A stretch of DNA of 64,000 nt from Sclerotinia nivalis (Eukaryota > Ascomycota > Leotiomycetes > Helotiales > Sclerotiniaceae): positions 1,488,001-1,552,000 of the forward strand of contig JAPEIS010000003.1 in the NCBI GenBank assembly GCA_029531795.1. Direction: 5' to 3'. Positions 47,627 through 60,447 of the stretch are shown piece by piece. How positions within the stretch are numbered: the stretch's first letter is position 1; every line of letters starts with the position of its first letter. The position numbers and the translations under genes were made by a program. Below the pieces are notes generated by a model, which worked only from the letters and a program-made list of their open reading frames with translations, did not search any database and was not told the DNA's origin.

Positions 47627-48060
47627 AATTACTTTAAAATCTTTTCATATTTTCAGCAAAATAGTATAAACCAAAAACAGTATTTAATTAATATAATCCA
47701 TTTTTTCTTTTTCATTAATTAAAAAAATAAAAATAACATACCAAACTAAAAGCTAAAAAAATATCATTTTATAAGAGAGCTTTCATTTCATCTAACAAAA
47801 AGATAATATATATATAGCTTCAAAAACCTCTGAAATAGAAAGGTATATAGAGGCATATATTATTTCAACTTCAATCTAGATACTATACCAAAAAGAAAAC
47901 AGATAATATAACTCCAAAAGGGTCTATATAATTACTCCAATTCAATCTAGTTTAATAAAAAAATGCGCAACTTCAACTTAATCATTTTCTATCCGTTTCC
48001 GTCGTGTTTACTATATCAAATATTGCTAGCATTTTATATTCAAGACGATTTTATAGATCT
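47627..48060. other. AT-rich spacer, nothing recognised
   Basis: No domain or LTR end was identified. There is a repeated motif TTCAATCTAG (about 47868 and 47940) and a short less-degraded patch CTATCCGTTTCCGTCGTG at about 47988. It may be the end of the gypsy remnant at 29209 or the leader of the next one. Confidence 0.35.
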
Positions 48061-49783
48061 CAATATAATTAGAATTTCGAAACAAATATAAAGAGAATAT
48101 GAATACCTTTATTATTTATATTATTTTTGTAAATAATCCAATTTTTGAGTTATAGATTGCAAAGCAAAGAAACAAATTGATATTATAAGAAATGTAAATA
48201 AATATAAAGGAAATTCTTATAAAAATAGTTATTTAAAAGGTAATTATTAATTATAACAATAAAATCAATAATATTGTTTTAATAGTTTAATCAATTGAAG
48301 TAATTATCAACGAAAGGGATATCAAATATAATCTCAAATCCAACAATATTGTTTTTTTAATTCAATCGATTACAATAATCTCCAATAAGATAATTATTAG
48401 GATTATAATAATCATCAATAATAATACTTTAATATATTCAGTTGAAAAGGAAATATTAGTATTATTAAAAAGTATATCTAATATATCTTTTTACAATACA
48501 ATATCATTACTATTTATATTTATTTAAAAATATTCGGGAAAAGTTTAATCTCTACAACAAATCGTTTATAAAGGTTATCAAAAGATATAGAATAAATATA
48601 ATGAATAATAATTAGTAAAGAATCTTTATAGTTTAATTCTATAGATAATAAATCTCTATTCGTTCAAATTATTATATTCCTAATGTATTCTTTCTCCTTC
48701 AATATAATCAATTTGATTGATAACAAATATTCAGAAAAGATATTCGCTGATTGTTTTTTCATTGATCAAAACAATATCTTAATTTAATTTTTATTATATC
48801 ATTGCAAGTTTTGTTTAACAAATGAAAACATTACAGATATTATTATTAATTATTTTATAATAAATATAATGATAAAATAATATAAAGAAATATAGTTATT
48901 CTTTATTACAAAACTTTCCAAGGAAACTTTAGTTATTTTCGGATTATTGTAATTATAATATTATAATTTGTATATAAATTGATAAAATATAATTCTTTCT
49001 TTCAGTTTTCAATATTGTATAATATATTGTTGTTTTTACAATATATACGATTTAATAAAAATATTAATAATTCCTTTATTAATATATATAAATCAAATAT
49101 ATAAAAATAGTATATCTACAAAGTTATTTATCGATAAAATCCTTAATATATTATTTCTAATCAAAACTTTTTTTTCTAAAGCAAAAAAGAATCCTTTTTG
49201 ATATTTATTATCATTTGTTAAGGATGAAAACGAAAACAACGAAATGTATATTCAAAATTTTAAGATTGGTTTAAAAAAATCATTAAAGTAAGATTACGAT
49301 GAATCAGTTTTTATAAATGAAGATTATAAATCTATAAAAGATTTTGGAATCGATTTATTAATCGATAAGATTTTGATATTTGATATAAACTATTATTGTA
49401 TAAAAGTTTGTAACAAAAAAGCATTATTTCAAATTCAAATAATACCGAATCGATGTTTTATTCAATACAAATCTATATAAAAAAATTGTTAAACAATATT
49501 AATCGAAATTAATATTAAAGAATAAACCTTTATTATTGCTATCAATTCCAATTCCAATTCCAAAAAAACGAATCGAAACTATTTCTAATACAAAACCAGA
49601 TTTAAATAATATTTGTTGATTATAAATTATTAATTTTATATTTTTTTTATAATAAAATAAAATAAAGATTATATATCTTATATAAAAAGAATTAGATTAA
49701 ATAAAAGAAATTATTCAACAAAAATATTTATATAAAGTAATAATAGTTCTGGTTTTTCAAGAACAAAATTTCAAGGATATATT
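48060..49783 (+). pseudogene. Degraded gypsy gag end and protease, related to family A
   Basis: A protease-like segment is readable at about 48640-48920: DNKSLFVQIIIFLMYSFSF, NLIDNKYSEKIFADCFF and LVIFGLL. It is collinear with the protease of A and I but more diverged. Before it is an Asn/Tyr-rich region with no intact zinc knuckle; after it comes the spacer towards RT. The second Fot1-like element interrupts it at 49783, and similar sequence continues at 57991-58224. No LTR found. Confidence 0.62.
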
Positions 49784-49829
49784 AAGTCTAGTACCCCACT
49801 TTTCGGCCACCTCCTCTTTTCGGCCACCC
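49784..49829. repeat. Left terminal inverted repeat of Fot1-like 2
   Basis: About 46 bp, pairing with 57943-57988. It contains two direct copies of CTTTTCGGCCACC, likely transposase-binding repeats. Confidence 0.88.
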
Positions 49830-49874
49830 CAAAAAAAACCATTATATAAATTTTAAACCTTAATAATTCAATAA

Positions 49875-51390
49875 CTATTCTATTTCAATATAATCGCCTG
49901 TAGAATCTGTTTTATAATCATTATTAGAATTATTTTGATCAATTTCACGATCCTCAGTTTCAATTTGCGTTTCCTGAATAGCTTTAATCCTTGCAAACTT
50001 CGAATTCGGGTTAGTTTTAACTATTCTTCTTTTTTTGAGTACAATATACTTTATTTTATATTCTAATTGCTTTATTCGATATTCTACTAGTATAAATGTA
50101 TAATCCTTAGTATCAAATCCTTTCGAAATTTTTCGAAAAAGCAATCGACGAATTAAAAGATCAATCTTTTTTTTTCAAATCATAATATAAATATAGTTTC
50201 GAATATCATTTGTTTTTTGAAGGGTTTTCCATTCAATAAAAGATATCTTTTTATTCTATTAAAACATAGGATTATCATTTGAAAAAAGGTTTTGAATAAT
50301 AACCTTCTTATTGTTATTCTCGAATAATAATCTATTGAAAAAAGATTTAGTACAGCTTCGAAATTATAAATTTAAAGCTTTCCACCCTTTCTTGATATTA
50401 TAGATTATTAAATTCTTTATTTTTGCTTTCTGATAGTATTCAAGAAAGCTACATTTTCCAATTAATATAGAATCTGATATAAAACCTAATTTATTGAGGT
50501 GATATCTGTATTCGTTTTTGAAAAACGAGAATATCGATAAATCCAATAATTGTAGTATATATAACATATATAGCAATAAAAATAAAAGGTGTATATTATA
50601 TTTGAAACATTCCATTATAAATTCAATGATTTTGTAACTTCCATAACCATCCAAAATAAGTAATCTAACCTCCTTCAATTAGAAGAGGATTGTTTGAAGT
50701 ATAAAAACCTTTTTCAACTATTCAAAAGCTATTCCCATTAATCGTTTACCCATTTTCAATTGCAATAAAGTTCAAATCTTTATATAAAATGAAATTTATA
50801 AGGAACCATTACTATTAAACTTTTGAACTTTTATAAATAACAAAAGAGGAAAAAGCTTTATTAATTGCTGAAATACACTTAATAAAAGAAATCCAAACTT
50901 TTAAACCAAATTGTTTTTTTTGAATAAAACATTGCTAAAAGCTCCCTACTACTAGCTTATTAAAGCTCTAATCTTTTATAATACCTGCTTCATCTATATT
51001 CTATCTGTTTTCGGATTTGATATATTTAATATCAAACAAATACAACTTTTCAAACCATTTGTGAATAATTTCACCAATTGCATTTAAAACACAAACAAAA
51101 TCGATCCTATATTATCTTTTGATTTTAATTTCAAAATTCCTAACCAAAAAACTATGTAATCACTTCTTTCCAAATGATAAATTATCTCTTTTTATTTCAA
51201 AGAGGTTTTCATTTATTTCCTTTATTTGTTGATATATAAAACTAATATCCAATAATTCCTATACTAATATTCATTCTACTAATCTTTTCTTCTGAATCGA
51301 AATTATCTTTTGCTGATTTTGTATACCTTTTTCATAAAATAAATAATTATAGATTCAACTTTGAAATGTAATACAAGGAACTCTACATTC
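49875..51390 (-). pseudogene. Fot1/pogo-type transposase 2, main part
   Basis: Body of the second transposase. ORF 50364-50678 has LLILDGYGSYKIIEF (LDGHGSHxTxEF with both His replaced by Tyr), then NIHLLFLLLYMLYILQLLDL (the LPPHTSHxLQPLD region with Pro and His lost but Asp kept), and FSFFKNEYRY. ORF 49875-50144 is the C-terminus with FDTKDYT and NPNSKFARIKAIQETQIETE, close to copy 1. Pro-to-Leu and His-to-Tyr are C-to-T changes. The N-terminus lies beyond element J at 57762-57927. Confidence 0.84.
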
Positions 51391-51395
51391 TGAAC
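51391..51395. repeat. Target duplication TGAAC of element J
   Basis: TGAAC at 51391-51395 is repeated at 57757-57761. It lies within the transposase coding region, which J therefore split. Confidence 0.9.
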
Positions 51396-51616
51396 TGTGA
51401 CGATCCTGTATTAATGCTCTAGACCATTCTTTATTTTGTTCTTTGATCCTTTCCAAAGGGATCATTTATTTCACCCTGTATTCGCTTAAATTTTGATCCC
51501 CTTCGAGGGAACTATAAAAGGTTCAACTTTATTATTTTTTGTATAATAGTTTATTATTCTTTAATATAGATTAATTAATTCATTCTATTATGTTTTGAAT
51601 TAAGATTATCGTTATA
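51396..51616 (+). repeat. 5' LTR of element J
   Basis: 221 bp, TGTGACGATCC to ATCGTTATA. The start keeps its original form while the end has CA changed to TA. The 3' LTR shows the reverse (start mutated, end GTCACA kept), so each was mutated separately. Confidence 0.92.
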
Positions 51617-53100
51617 TTATAACAAATTTATTAATCTTTTTGAAAAGGATAGAATATCCTTTAAGAAGGTTAGAATATCTAATTAATTATATCCATCGAG
51701 GTTACTAAATTAACGAAACTCTTATATTTATTCGATTAACTTTTCCGAATTTCTATTGATATTATTATTATATCTATTCGATTAAGGAAACCTTATATTC
51801 TTTAGCTTACAATTGAAAAGATTATTATAATAAAATTACAAATCTAAATCGATTAAACAAGATGAAAAGAAGATCTTGAATTTAATACAGGAATTAATGA
51901 AATAACAACTATAAGCTCGTTTTTGTATTTATTCATTCGAGAAAAACCAATTCCTTTTGTAATTGGAATAACAATTTATTAAAGTTTACAAAAAGAAAAT
52001 CAAGAAATCCGAATTCAAAATTAGATTATATTGAAACAATTGGATTAGATTCATTTTGTTCTAATTAGTTTTATATAAGATAAATCCTCTAATATAGATA
52101 GTAATCAATTTATCTTTTGTTTTAGAATATATTAGAGACATTCTTGTCGAATTGAGGATCCCGATATTATTATTTTTAGTAAAGAGGGTTTTAGTATTGA
52201 AAGAAGATCAATATCTATAATATCTCTTTATAAAAGATTCAATACGAAAATAAAAGATTCTGAGTTCTTTAATAATAAAATCAATCCTTTTTTTGAATTA
52301 TAAAGACTCTTTATAAAAGGAAAACTCTTGAATAATACAAATCATTATTTGAACGAAGGTACAAAAGTTCGCGTTATCTTTCAATGGATTATTAATAATG
52401 TATAACGATATTTGAAATCGAAAATGATTCGAAAAGAGTTTATCATATATCAAAGTATCTTGAATTATTTTAGCTTTATTTATTTTGTATCTAATTAATA
52501 GAAATTAATTATAAATGAATTCCGATTCCTGCAAATAGAAATTATAATTTTCTATTAGTTTTATATACAGTTCTTAAAATTCGCAGTAGAAATTGATCAA
52601 TTAGAAGATTTCTTTCGAAAAGAATTCATTTCGAAGTTTTTCTTTTTGCTGAAAGTTGCAACGATAATTATAATGGATCTTTATTTCGATTTCCAGGGTT
52701 ATATTAATTATTTAATGAATATAGATACAAGGATGTATATTGTGAATCAGAAATATACTGTTATAATTAGGAATTAAGTTCGAAAAAACCCTTTGCTTAA
52801 TAATCGCATTAAAAGCTTTATTTCTTTGTATAAAAATACCAAATCTGAGTATATCGGAAGAGAAAAATCGGTTATTTTTGGGTTTATTCTGAATTTTAAA
52901 TTTTATTTTTTTATTTTATTCTTTTTTTGCTTTAAATGTAAAGTTTTTAATTGGATTAAGGATTATATATGCTTTTTCGGTATTTATAAGATTGATACAA
53001 TTTCCGAAGACAAAGGAACTATTTTAGAAATTCCTGATTCCGATTTATGTAAGTTGGGAAAGGATTAGTCTTTGGGAAAGTCTTTTTTCAAGGTTATCAA
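51617..53100 (+). pseudogene. Element J gag remnant
   Basis: Assigned by position between the 5' LTR and protease/RT. Few long frames survive. ORF 52793-53068 holds CFKCKVFNWIKDYICFFG, which resembles a zinc knuckle (C-x2-C-x4-H-x4-C) with His as Asn and the last Cys as Tyr; it is the best support. The remainder is low-complexity and cannot be annotated finely. Confidence 0.55.
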
Positions 53101-56100
53101 TATGATCTCAAATATATTGATCTATGGAGCTTCATAGATGGTAATAGTTTTCTATTTCTTTGTTATCTTTTAGCTTATAGTTTCCAAATCCGGTTTTTCG
53201 TATTAATAGATATTAAAGTTCTTGTTTATTTGTTTATTAATATTCGTTTTGTATATTAATTCTTTTGATATATTAGTGTCCTCATTACTTTTTTGAATAA
53301 TTCTATTTCTATTCAAGGATATAATAGTCGATAAAACATTGCTATCATTTATTCTATTTGTTTAATGTTTCGATTAGATAGTAGAATCTTCCTTCAAGCT
53401 CTTTTTCTATTAATTGAGATAAAAAGGAATATTATCATCGAAGATCTATAATTCAAAGTTTATAATATAATACCCCGATTATTCAATTATCAATTAGTAT
53501 AATTAAAAGATTTATTATTAATTTTATACTTTTCAAAAGATATTATCATCTTCAGAAAGTCTTTTTCAGTTTTCAAGTTATTATCCAATCCCGAAATCGA
53601 AGAAGATATATAATATTGTGATACCTTTTTCGAAATCGATTATATAGAACCTCCGCTTTTATTAATTAGATTCATTATTAGGTATGAATGGAACTTATAT
53701 ATTAGTTTTCGATAGATGGAAAAGGAATTCAAAGAAAATTTATTTACAGAATCATTTTTGCTCCTTTTTATAAAAATCAAGAACGATTTGATAATTTCTA
53801 AAAGAATTAAATCGATTAATCGTTTTGCTTTTCTAAATAAACTATTCTCGGAATACTATCAATCAAACTATTTATTCCAGATTGTTATCGATATTATTAC
53901 AATCTTTATTGAAGCTTTCAAAATATATAATTATTGTTACAATAATATCATTTTTTCTATTAGTATCTACGAAATTAATATAATACTGAAAGATCGAATA
54001 AGGAATATCAATAATGAGGAACTTCAAGAATTATTTCAAAAAGTTTTTCAAATATATTATGATTATCTTGAAATCTTTTCAAAAAAGGAATCTAATAAAT
54101 TATCCCAATATACAATATACAATTATAAAATCGAAATTCTATCAGATATCCAACTCAGGATTACCTTTATCTACAATATATCCTCAGAAGAATTTTTAAT
54201 TATTAAAAAATATCTTATTAATAATCTCAAAAAGGATTTCATTAAAGTTAATTCCTTTTTATTCATTATATTAGTATTCTTTGTTTCCAAATCGAATAGT
54301 AGTTTATATTTCTGTATCGATTTTCGATAACTTAATATTATCATTAAAAGAAACAAATACCTTTTACTATTGATTAATGAAATCTTAATGTATATCTCAA
54401 AATCTAAAATATTCACAAAGTTAAATATTCGATAAGTATTCTATCGAATTTGTATATATCTCAATTCCGAAGATTTGATTATATTCTGAATATGATATAG
54501 AATATATAAATTTAAAGTTTTGTTCTTTAGATTAATCAATAATCCTATTATTTATCAATATTATATAAATGAAGTTTTTTTTCGATTTCTTAGATATAAT
54601 CTATATAGTTTACTTAAATGATATCTTGATCTATTTCGAAAACAAAATAGAATATGAAATATATATATTACAAGTTCTTAATTGTTTTTGTAAAGCTGGA
54701 TTATAAGCCGATATTAATAAATATCAATTCAATATCAAAAAAACTAAATACTTTAAATTCATTATCTTTATAGAAAAAGTAAAGGTAAATCTAAAAAAGA
54801 TTAAAATTATAAAAAAATAAAAAGCTTCTACAAATATTAGAAAAGTATAATCCTTTTTAGAATTTTACAATTTTTATAAATGCTTTATTCAAGATTTCAA
54901 ACAAATCGTTTGTTTATTTATCAATCTAACAAAGAAAGACTCTCTATATATATAGGACAATAATTGTATCGCTACTTTCGATCACTTTAAATAAATGATA
55001 CTCCAAACCCCTATCCTGAAGCATTATCAATTATACCTACAAACTATAATCGAAATCGATACTTCAGATAATATTATCAAAGAAGTGCTCTTTCAATTAT
55101 ACAACAATAATCAATAATACCCTATCGCTTTCTTTACCAAAACAATACTTCCAATTGAAATGAATTATATAATATTCGATAAAGAAATACTCGTTATTAT
55201 TAAAGCCTTCAAAACTTGAAGAATAGAATTCATTGGATCCCTTTATTGTATAAAAATTGTAATAGATTATAAAACCTTGGAATACTTTATAATAAAGAAA
55301 ATGTTAAATCAATAGCAGATTAGATAATCTAAACTCTTAATAAACTTCTAATTCAAAATATCATATTAAACAAAAATTAATAATACAATAGCAGATATAC
55401 TTAATCGTTACAATCAGGAAATGGAAATACAAGAAATATTATACTTTGAACAATATACTCAAACTCTATTCTCATTAAAAATTCTTAACAAAAGAATATT
55501 AAACAAACTTAGTATAAAAAAAGAAAAAGTAGTTACAATCTTAATTATTGAAACAAAAGAACTAAATTTCGTAGATTGCTTTTTATAAATTAACCGTATA
55601 CACCTATCGATACAATCGGAATACAATTTGACAGCTAATTTGAAAAAAGGATATTCTATATATAATAATTTATTATTTTACAAAAACCAATTAATTATAT
55701 TTGATATAAATAATCTTTGTATTAATTTTATAAAAGAAATTTATATCCAAATCTCCTTAATTTATTTTGGTAAAACCAAAACGAAATTGATTATAAAGAA
55801 ACAATATTTTTGGAAAGAAATAATCGATTATATCGATCAATATATCGACAATTGTATCATTTGCTATAATTATTATATCCTAAGAAACCGAACGTCTGGG
55901 TTTTTACACCCTTTGCTTATCCCTATCAGACTATAGATAGATATATCGATGGATTTCAAATCCTTTCCAAAGAATAAACATAGATACAATAACGTTTTTG
56001 TAATTATCAATAGATTATCGAAACAATCAATATATATTCTTTATTATTATATTACAACTATCTAAGAAATAACTTTAATATATTTGAATCATATCTATCA

Positions 56101-57015
56101 TTAGAAAGGTATTTCAATTACTATCATATTCGATAGAGATCCACAATTCATATCCAACTTTTGAAACGAATTTATATGAATTCTAAATATCAAATTAAAA
56201 TTATCTATAGTTTATCACTTTCAAACAAATGAATAAACCGAAATTATAAACCAATACCTGGACCAATATTTTCGATTATATATTAATTATTATCAAGATA
56301 ATTAATCAAAACTCTTGTATATAATGGATTATATATAGCTTATTATACTTTACAAAAGTTTGGGAATATCCTTTTTCGAATTTCAAAATGAATACTTCCC
56401 AACTACTTCCTTCGATTAAGATAGATCCTCTTCCAATACCCTTTATACAATTACAAAGAAATTGAATTATATTAATATACAAACCTTCTCCAAATATATA
56501 TATGAAGCTTGAAAAGTAACCAAGGATATTCTTTCCAAAATATAACAAAAGAAGATAAAAGATATCGATTATTATCGAAGATCAAGCGATTTCCAAATAG
56601 AAGATGAAGTATACATTATTATTAGAAACTTTATTATAGAATAATTTAATTGTAAGTTTGATTTATAAATAGTAGAGCTATATTATATTCTCGAAAAAAT
56701 AGATTATTGATATCGATTGGATCTTTCTGAAAGTATAAATATATATAAAATCTTTTCCTTCGATAAATTACAAAAGGCTATAGAAAACTTTGTTCTTGGA
56801 TAATACAATATATCTTCTTTTTCTATTATAATTGCTGTAAATACAGAATTCGAAATGCAGCAAATCCTAGCTTCGAAACTTCTTTGCAGATAAATTCGAT
56901 ATAAAGTAAAATGGATAGGATACGATAACAATATTATATAGTATTATTATTCCGATGTTATATATGTTCTATACAAAATACGAGAGTTTTATATTCAAAA
57001 TCCCGAGATTGTTGG
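53100..57015 (+). pseudogene. Element J pol: protease, RT, RNase H, integrase, chromodomain
   Basis: RT is very clear in the 204 aa ORF 53716-54330: KIEILSDIQLRITFIYNIS, EEFLIIKKYL and SSLYFCIDFR, then PLLL-like and IFTKLNIR (about 54410). The catalytic segment at about 54590-54640 reads DIIYIVYLNDILIYF: YLDD has become YLND. RNase H is near 55150-55300. Integrase: YIDQYIDNCIICYNYYIL, the CxxC zinc half, and FLHPLLIPIRL (ORF 55628-55936), SMDFKSFPK (about 55950), IINRLSKQ, and FDRDPQFIS (about 56130). A chromodomain-like segment at about 56825-57010 has TEFEMQQILASK and YKVKWIGYDNN. A protease before RT is presumed but not clearly seen. Confidence 0.85.
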
Positions 57016-57518
57016 GTCCTTTAATTACCTCTTTGAATAGATAAAAACTTGAAAGAATAATAACAACGATTATAATGAGTTTGCAGATGGCAAATCTATA
57101 AATAGAACAATTAAACAGAATTATTTATTTGTTCTTTTTTCTTTCGAAAACGAAATTGCAATTAATTTATAATTCATTCGAAAAAATCATTTATTATTTT
57201 TGCTCTTTCTATTGTTTATTTGTTTTAAATTTTTTTTTTGGGTTTTTTTTTCTTTATTTCTATTTTATTCAATATATTATAGTTGTATATCCAAAACAGA
57301 TTTAATTCATCAAAAAATATTTATTTTATTATGAATTTCCTAAATAATTTATTTAGTTCGTCTCAAAGAGTTATTATGATTTTGCCTTTAAGTATAGTTT
57401 AATATACCAATAGTTTCGAAGCAAAAGGAAAATATTGTTTGCTGTTCTCCCTATAGAAAGAATTCCCAGATATCTGATACGAAAAATTCGAAGGAAGATT
57501 TGAAAGCAAATCAATTTT

Positions 57519-57535
57519 CTTTGAAAGGAGAATAA
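57519..57535 (+). promoter_or_regulatory. Polypurine tract of element J
   Basis: The purine run GAAAGGAGAATAA ends directly at the 3' LTR start. Confidence 0.65.
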
Positions 57536-57756
57536 TATAATAATTCTATATTAATACTCTAAATTATTCTTTATTTTGTTCTTTGATCTCTTTCGAAGAA
57601 ATCATTTATTTCACCCTATATTCGCTTAAATTTTGATCCCCTTCAAAGGGATTATAAAAGATTCAACTTCATTATCTTTTATACAACAATTTGTTATTCT
57701 CTAGTATAGATTAATTGATTCATTCTATTATGCCTTGAATTAAGATCATCGTCACA
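57536..57756 (+). repeat. 3' LTR of element J
   Basis: 221 bp, collinear with 51396-51616 from TATAATAATTCTAT to CATCGTCACA; nearly all differences are transitions. Confidence 0.91.
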
Positions 57757-57761
57757 TGAAC

Positions 57762-57927
57762 TAGTCCGATGTATAAACATACCATTTGCAATCATATCAA
57801 AGGCTATAACAATATTATCTTCAGTATATAGATTCGGTATCTTGTAAATAATAATATATTCAAATTTCAGATCAATTGATTGAATGATTGTTGAATTATT
57901 AAAGATTGAATGAGATAAAATGCTCAT
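57762..57927 (-). pseudogene. Fot1/pogo-type transposase 2, N-terminal part
   Basis: Starts at the ATG at 57927 (MSILSHSIFNNSTIIQSID). It includes YTEDNIVIAFDMIANGMFI, the same helix-turn-helix start as in copy 1 (SYTEDNIVIILNVIANKIS). The open frame then runs into the LTR of J, so the last residues of the 77 aa stretch are not transposase. The rest of the protein is at 49875-51390. Confidence 0.82.
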
Positions 57928-57942
57928 AGCAATGAGTTTTTT

Positions 57943-57988
57943 AGGGTGGCCGAAAAAAGGGGGTGGCCGAAAAGTGGGGTACTAGACT
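57943..57988. repeat. Right terminal inverted repeat of Fot1-like 2
   Basis: Inverted copy of 49784-49829 with the two GGTGGCCGAAAA units; TA follows at 57989-57990. Confidence 0.88.
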
Positions 57989-57990
57989 TA

Positions 57991-58224
57991 TATAGAAAAA
58001 ACAATATTATTAATATATTAATCAAAGTTTCTTTGAAAATTTACGATTTTGTTTATTATTGTTATTAATCAAAACATTTTCGAAAAATAATAGAGATAAA
58101 TATCGAGAAATTCTTCAATAATAAATTATCTTTTAACAATAATTAAATCAAAGAAAAACTTCTTTTATAATTCTAAAATAAATTATTTACTTTTCTATTT
58201 CGTTATATAAATATATTTCCTTTA
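57991..58224 (+). pseudogene. Continuation of the degraded gypsy of 48060-49783
   Basis: Weak amino-acid similarity to the spacer between protease and RT of A (about 25000-25190), e.g. FNNKLSFNNN against the A segment GKFPFNDD. It ends at the LTR of K. Confidence 0.4.
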
Positions 58225-58370
58225 TGTCACGGGTTCGTAACCCGTTCCTAGCTAGTCTGCATGGTTGCCTAAGGCACCCATCCTCCATATAATCGGTGCT
58301 CTTTCTAGTACCTTTTTTCTTTTTTATAAAATATTATTATATTTTAAAGTATTCTATCATTATTATGATA
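58225..58370 (+). repeat. 5' LTR of element K
   Basis: About 146 bp, TGTCACGGGTTCGTAACCCG to TTATTATGATA. Its first 100 bp are GC-rich and hardly RIPed, in contrast to the 3' copy. It contains a palindrome around GGGTTCGTAACCC. Confidence 0.72.
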
Positions 58371-58469
58371 GTATATTCTATCTTTCATAAAGATTCTATT
58401 GTTGAATAGAAAAGATAGTTCAGTTTTGCCAAATAATCAATTTTACAAAATACTCAGAAACTTCGATTA

Positions 58470-59870
58470 TCAATATATCAATAAATAATAAACAACATCT
58501 TAATTCGATTCCAATTTAGATCTAGATCTAGACCCAGATTCAGATTCAGATTCAAACCCAAACCTCGATTTAACTAATATTATATCGTTATACAATCGAA
58601 ATCAAAGATTCTATAATTATATTTTAGTTTTTAAGATTGTCTTAAATAATCTATCATTATATCGAATATTACTCAATCAATTCTATTAGAACTATCGATA
58701 TTTCTAGTTTGATCAAAAACAATGCTCGAATTTCGAAAGTATATTAAATTTGTTTTCTTTAATTATCAATAGCTCGTATACAAGCTTTTCAATGTTGAAG
58801 ATGGAGATCTTAAAGATCCAACCCTTGTTTCCGATATATTTATCAATATACAGAATTCTGAAACTGTTGTATATATATAATATTTGTTTAGTTTTATAGA
58901 ACGGATGTTAGTTCAAACAAAGTAATATCAATAAGAAATATATATATTATAAGGAGATCTACAATTAAATAATACAGTTAATACAAGATTAATGATTTAG
59001 AACTTTGTTTTTCGGGAATAACTTGATTAATCATTTATCAATACAAACTCTATTGTATCAATCTATCGATTATAATAAACTATAAAGAATCCTGAACTGT
59101 TCAAAGATGAAAAAACGGATTTTTTGATTCAATAAAACGAATATAAAGATTGGAAAATGGATTTATATATCTGTTGGAAAAGCAATCCTATAGTTTTCAA
59201 TATAGAATAAAAGAAATTATTATATATGATTTCTCTTTTGAAAAAAATAATCCAATAAAAAAGACGAAAGAATATAGAAGGAATCATAAATAATATATCG
59301 GAATTTACTATTACAAATATATTTCTAAAAAAACTCGATAATCTTTATATTTCAATTGATATTGAATATAAAATAATAATCAAATTCGATAAACTCAAAA
59401 TGAATAAAAAAACTCCGTTTCTTTTTTTATTTTTATAATTAGAATATTTAAATACACTTAATAGAAAAACTTTTTAAGAAATAATCCTTACAGTGAAACA
59501 AAAAGTTATTGATGAATTGAAGATATTAAAACTAATAAAAAATAAAAAATCAAATCTCATTTATAATATAAAAATTTTTATAATATACAATAATTCAACA
59601 ATCACTAATTCTTAAAAGTTTAGAAATTATTGAATTTATTTTTTAATAACAATCTTACAAAATATTTATATAATCCTTACAAACTTTGAAAATGAATTTA
59701 TTCAAAATATAATTTTTTTTATAAATAATTGTATTGATTGAAATCAATATCAAAAGTATTATTATCTTGATTTTCTATTTTTGAAAACTAAAAAAATTAC
59801 AAAATTTGAAAAAGAAATAAAGAAATAAAGAAAAAAATATTAAAAAAACAAAAAATTAAAGAAATACAAT
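58470..59870 (+). pseudogene. Element K gag remnant
   Basis: At about 59110-59530 the plus strand shows KDWKMDLYICWKSN, LDNLYISIDIEYKIIIKFDK and LTVKQKVIDELKI, collinear with the capsid region of A (SWKLGLQF, LDKLYIFVDIEKEVLFKFDK). Upstream is low-complexity DPDSDSD-like coding potential near 58500-58560. Many stops; beyond 59600 nothing is recognised. Confidence 0.62.
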
Positions 59871-60039
59871 ATTAATCAAAGAAAACTAATAATATTAAAA
59901 ATAATATTAATTATTATAAAGCTAAAAAAAAAAGTAATATAATTATTAAATAAATTAATATTTCAATTCTCTTTAAACTAACAAATTTTATTTATATATT
60001 CTAATATTTTTTCTTTCTTTCTTTCTTTATTATTTTCCT

Positions 60040-60265
60040 ACAATTTTCTTATTATTCTAATCATTCTAATCATTCTAATTATCCTAACTATCCTAACCAT
60101 TCTAACCATCCTAACCATCCTAACCATCCTAACCATCCTTACTATCTTTACTATTTTTACTATCCTTATTATCTTTACTATCTTTATCATTTTTATTATC
60201 CTAACCATCCTTATTATTCTTACCATTTTTATCATTCTAACTATCTTTACTAATCTTATTATTCT
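60040..60265. repeat. Nine-base minisatellite encoding Arg-Met-Val-type repeats on the minus strand
   Basis: About 20 head-to-tail copies of a 9-bp unit, consensus CTAACCATC or CTTACTATC on the plus strand. The central part (about 60085-60140) is almost perfect; the edges drift towards CTTTACTATT. The unit length keeps one frame open, giving a spurious 65 aa RMV/KIV repeat peptide on the minus strand (60038-60235). It lies inside the deleted zone of K. Confidence 0.85.
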
Positions 60266-60447
60266 TATTGTTTAATATCAATTGAAACTCTATCATTATA
60301 TAATTATATTATAATCGTAATTGTTTATTTATTATATTATTATTATTATCGATATCAAAAACTAATATATTTTTGCAAATATTATATAAATATACCGAAA
60401 GTATATAAAACAATAAATAATACTATTAATACTTATAATATCAATTA

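Larger units (their letters stand above)
51396..57756 (+). mobile_element. Ty3/gypsy chromovirus J (6361 bp, 221-bp LTRs)
   Basis: Two 221-bp LTRs with a TGAAC duplication. The order is gag, protease, RT, RNase H, integrase, chromodomain on the plus strand. Its LTRs are unrelated to those of A and C, so it is a third gypsy family. Frame-breaking stops in all genes. Confidence 0.93.
49784..57988 (-). mobile_element. Fot1/pogo-like DNA transposon 2, split by gypsy J
   Basis: Inverted termini begin AGTCTAGTACCCCACTTTTC at 49784 and, inverted, at 57988, with TA at 49782-49783 and 57989-57990. Without J and one TGAAC the length is about 1.84 kb, matching the first copy. The termini differ from copy 1, so they are two subfamilies. 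Confidence 0.92.

Noticed and set aside
60038..60235. 65 aa ORF of Arg-Met-Val and Lys-Ile-Val repeats as a membrane or antimicrobial peptide gene
   Set aside because: It is the translation of a 9-bp minisatellite whose unit length keeps the frame open; no start context, neighbours or conservation support a gene.
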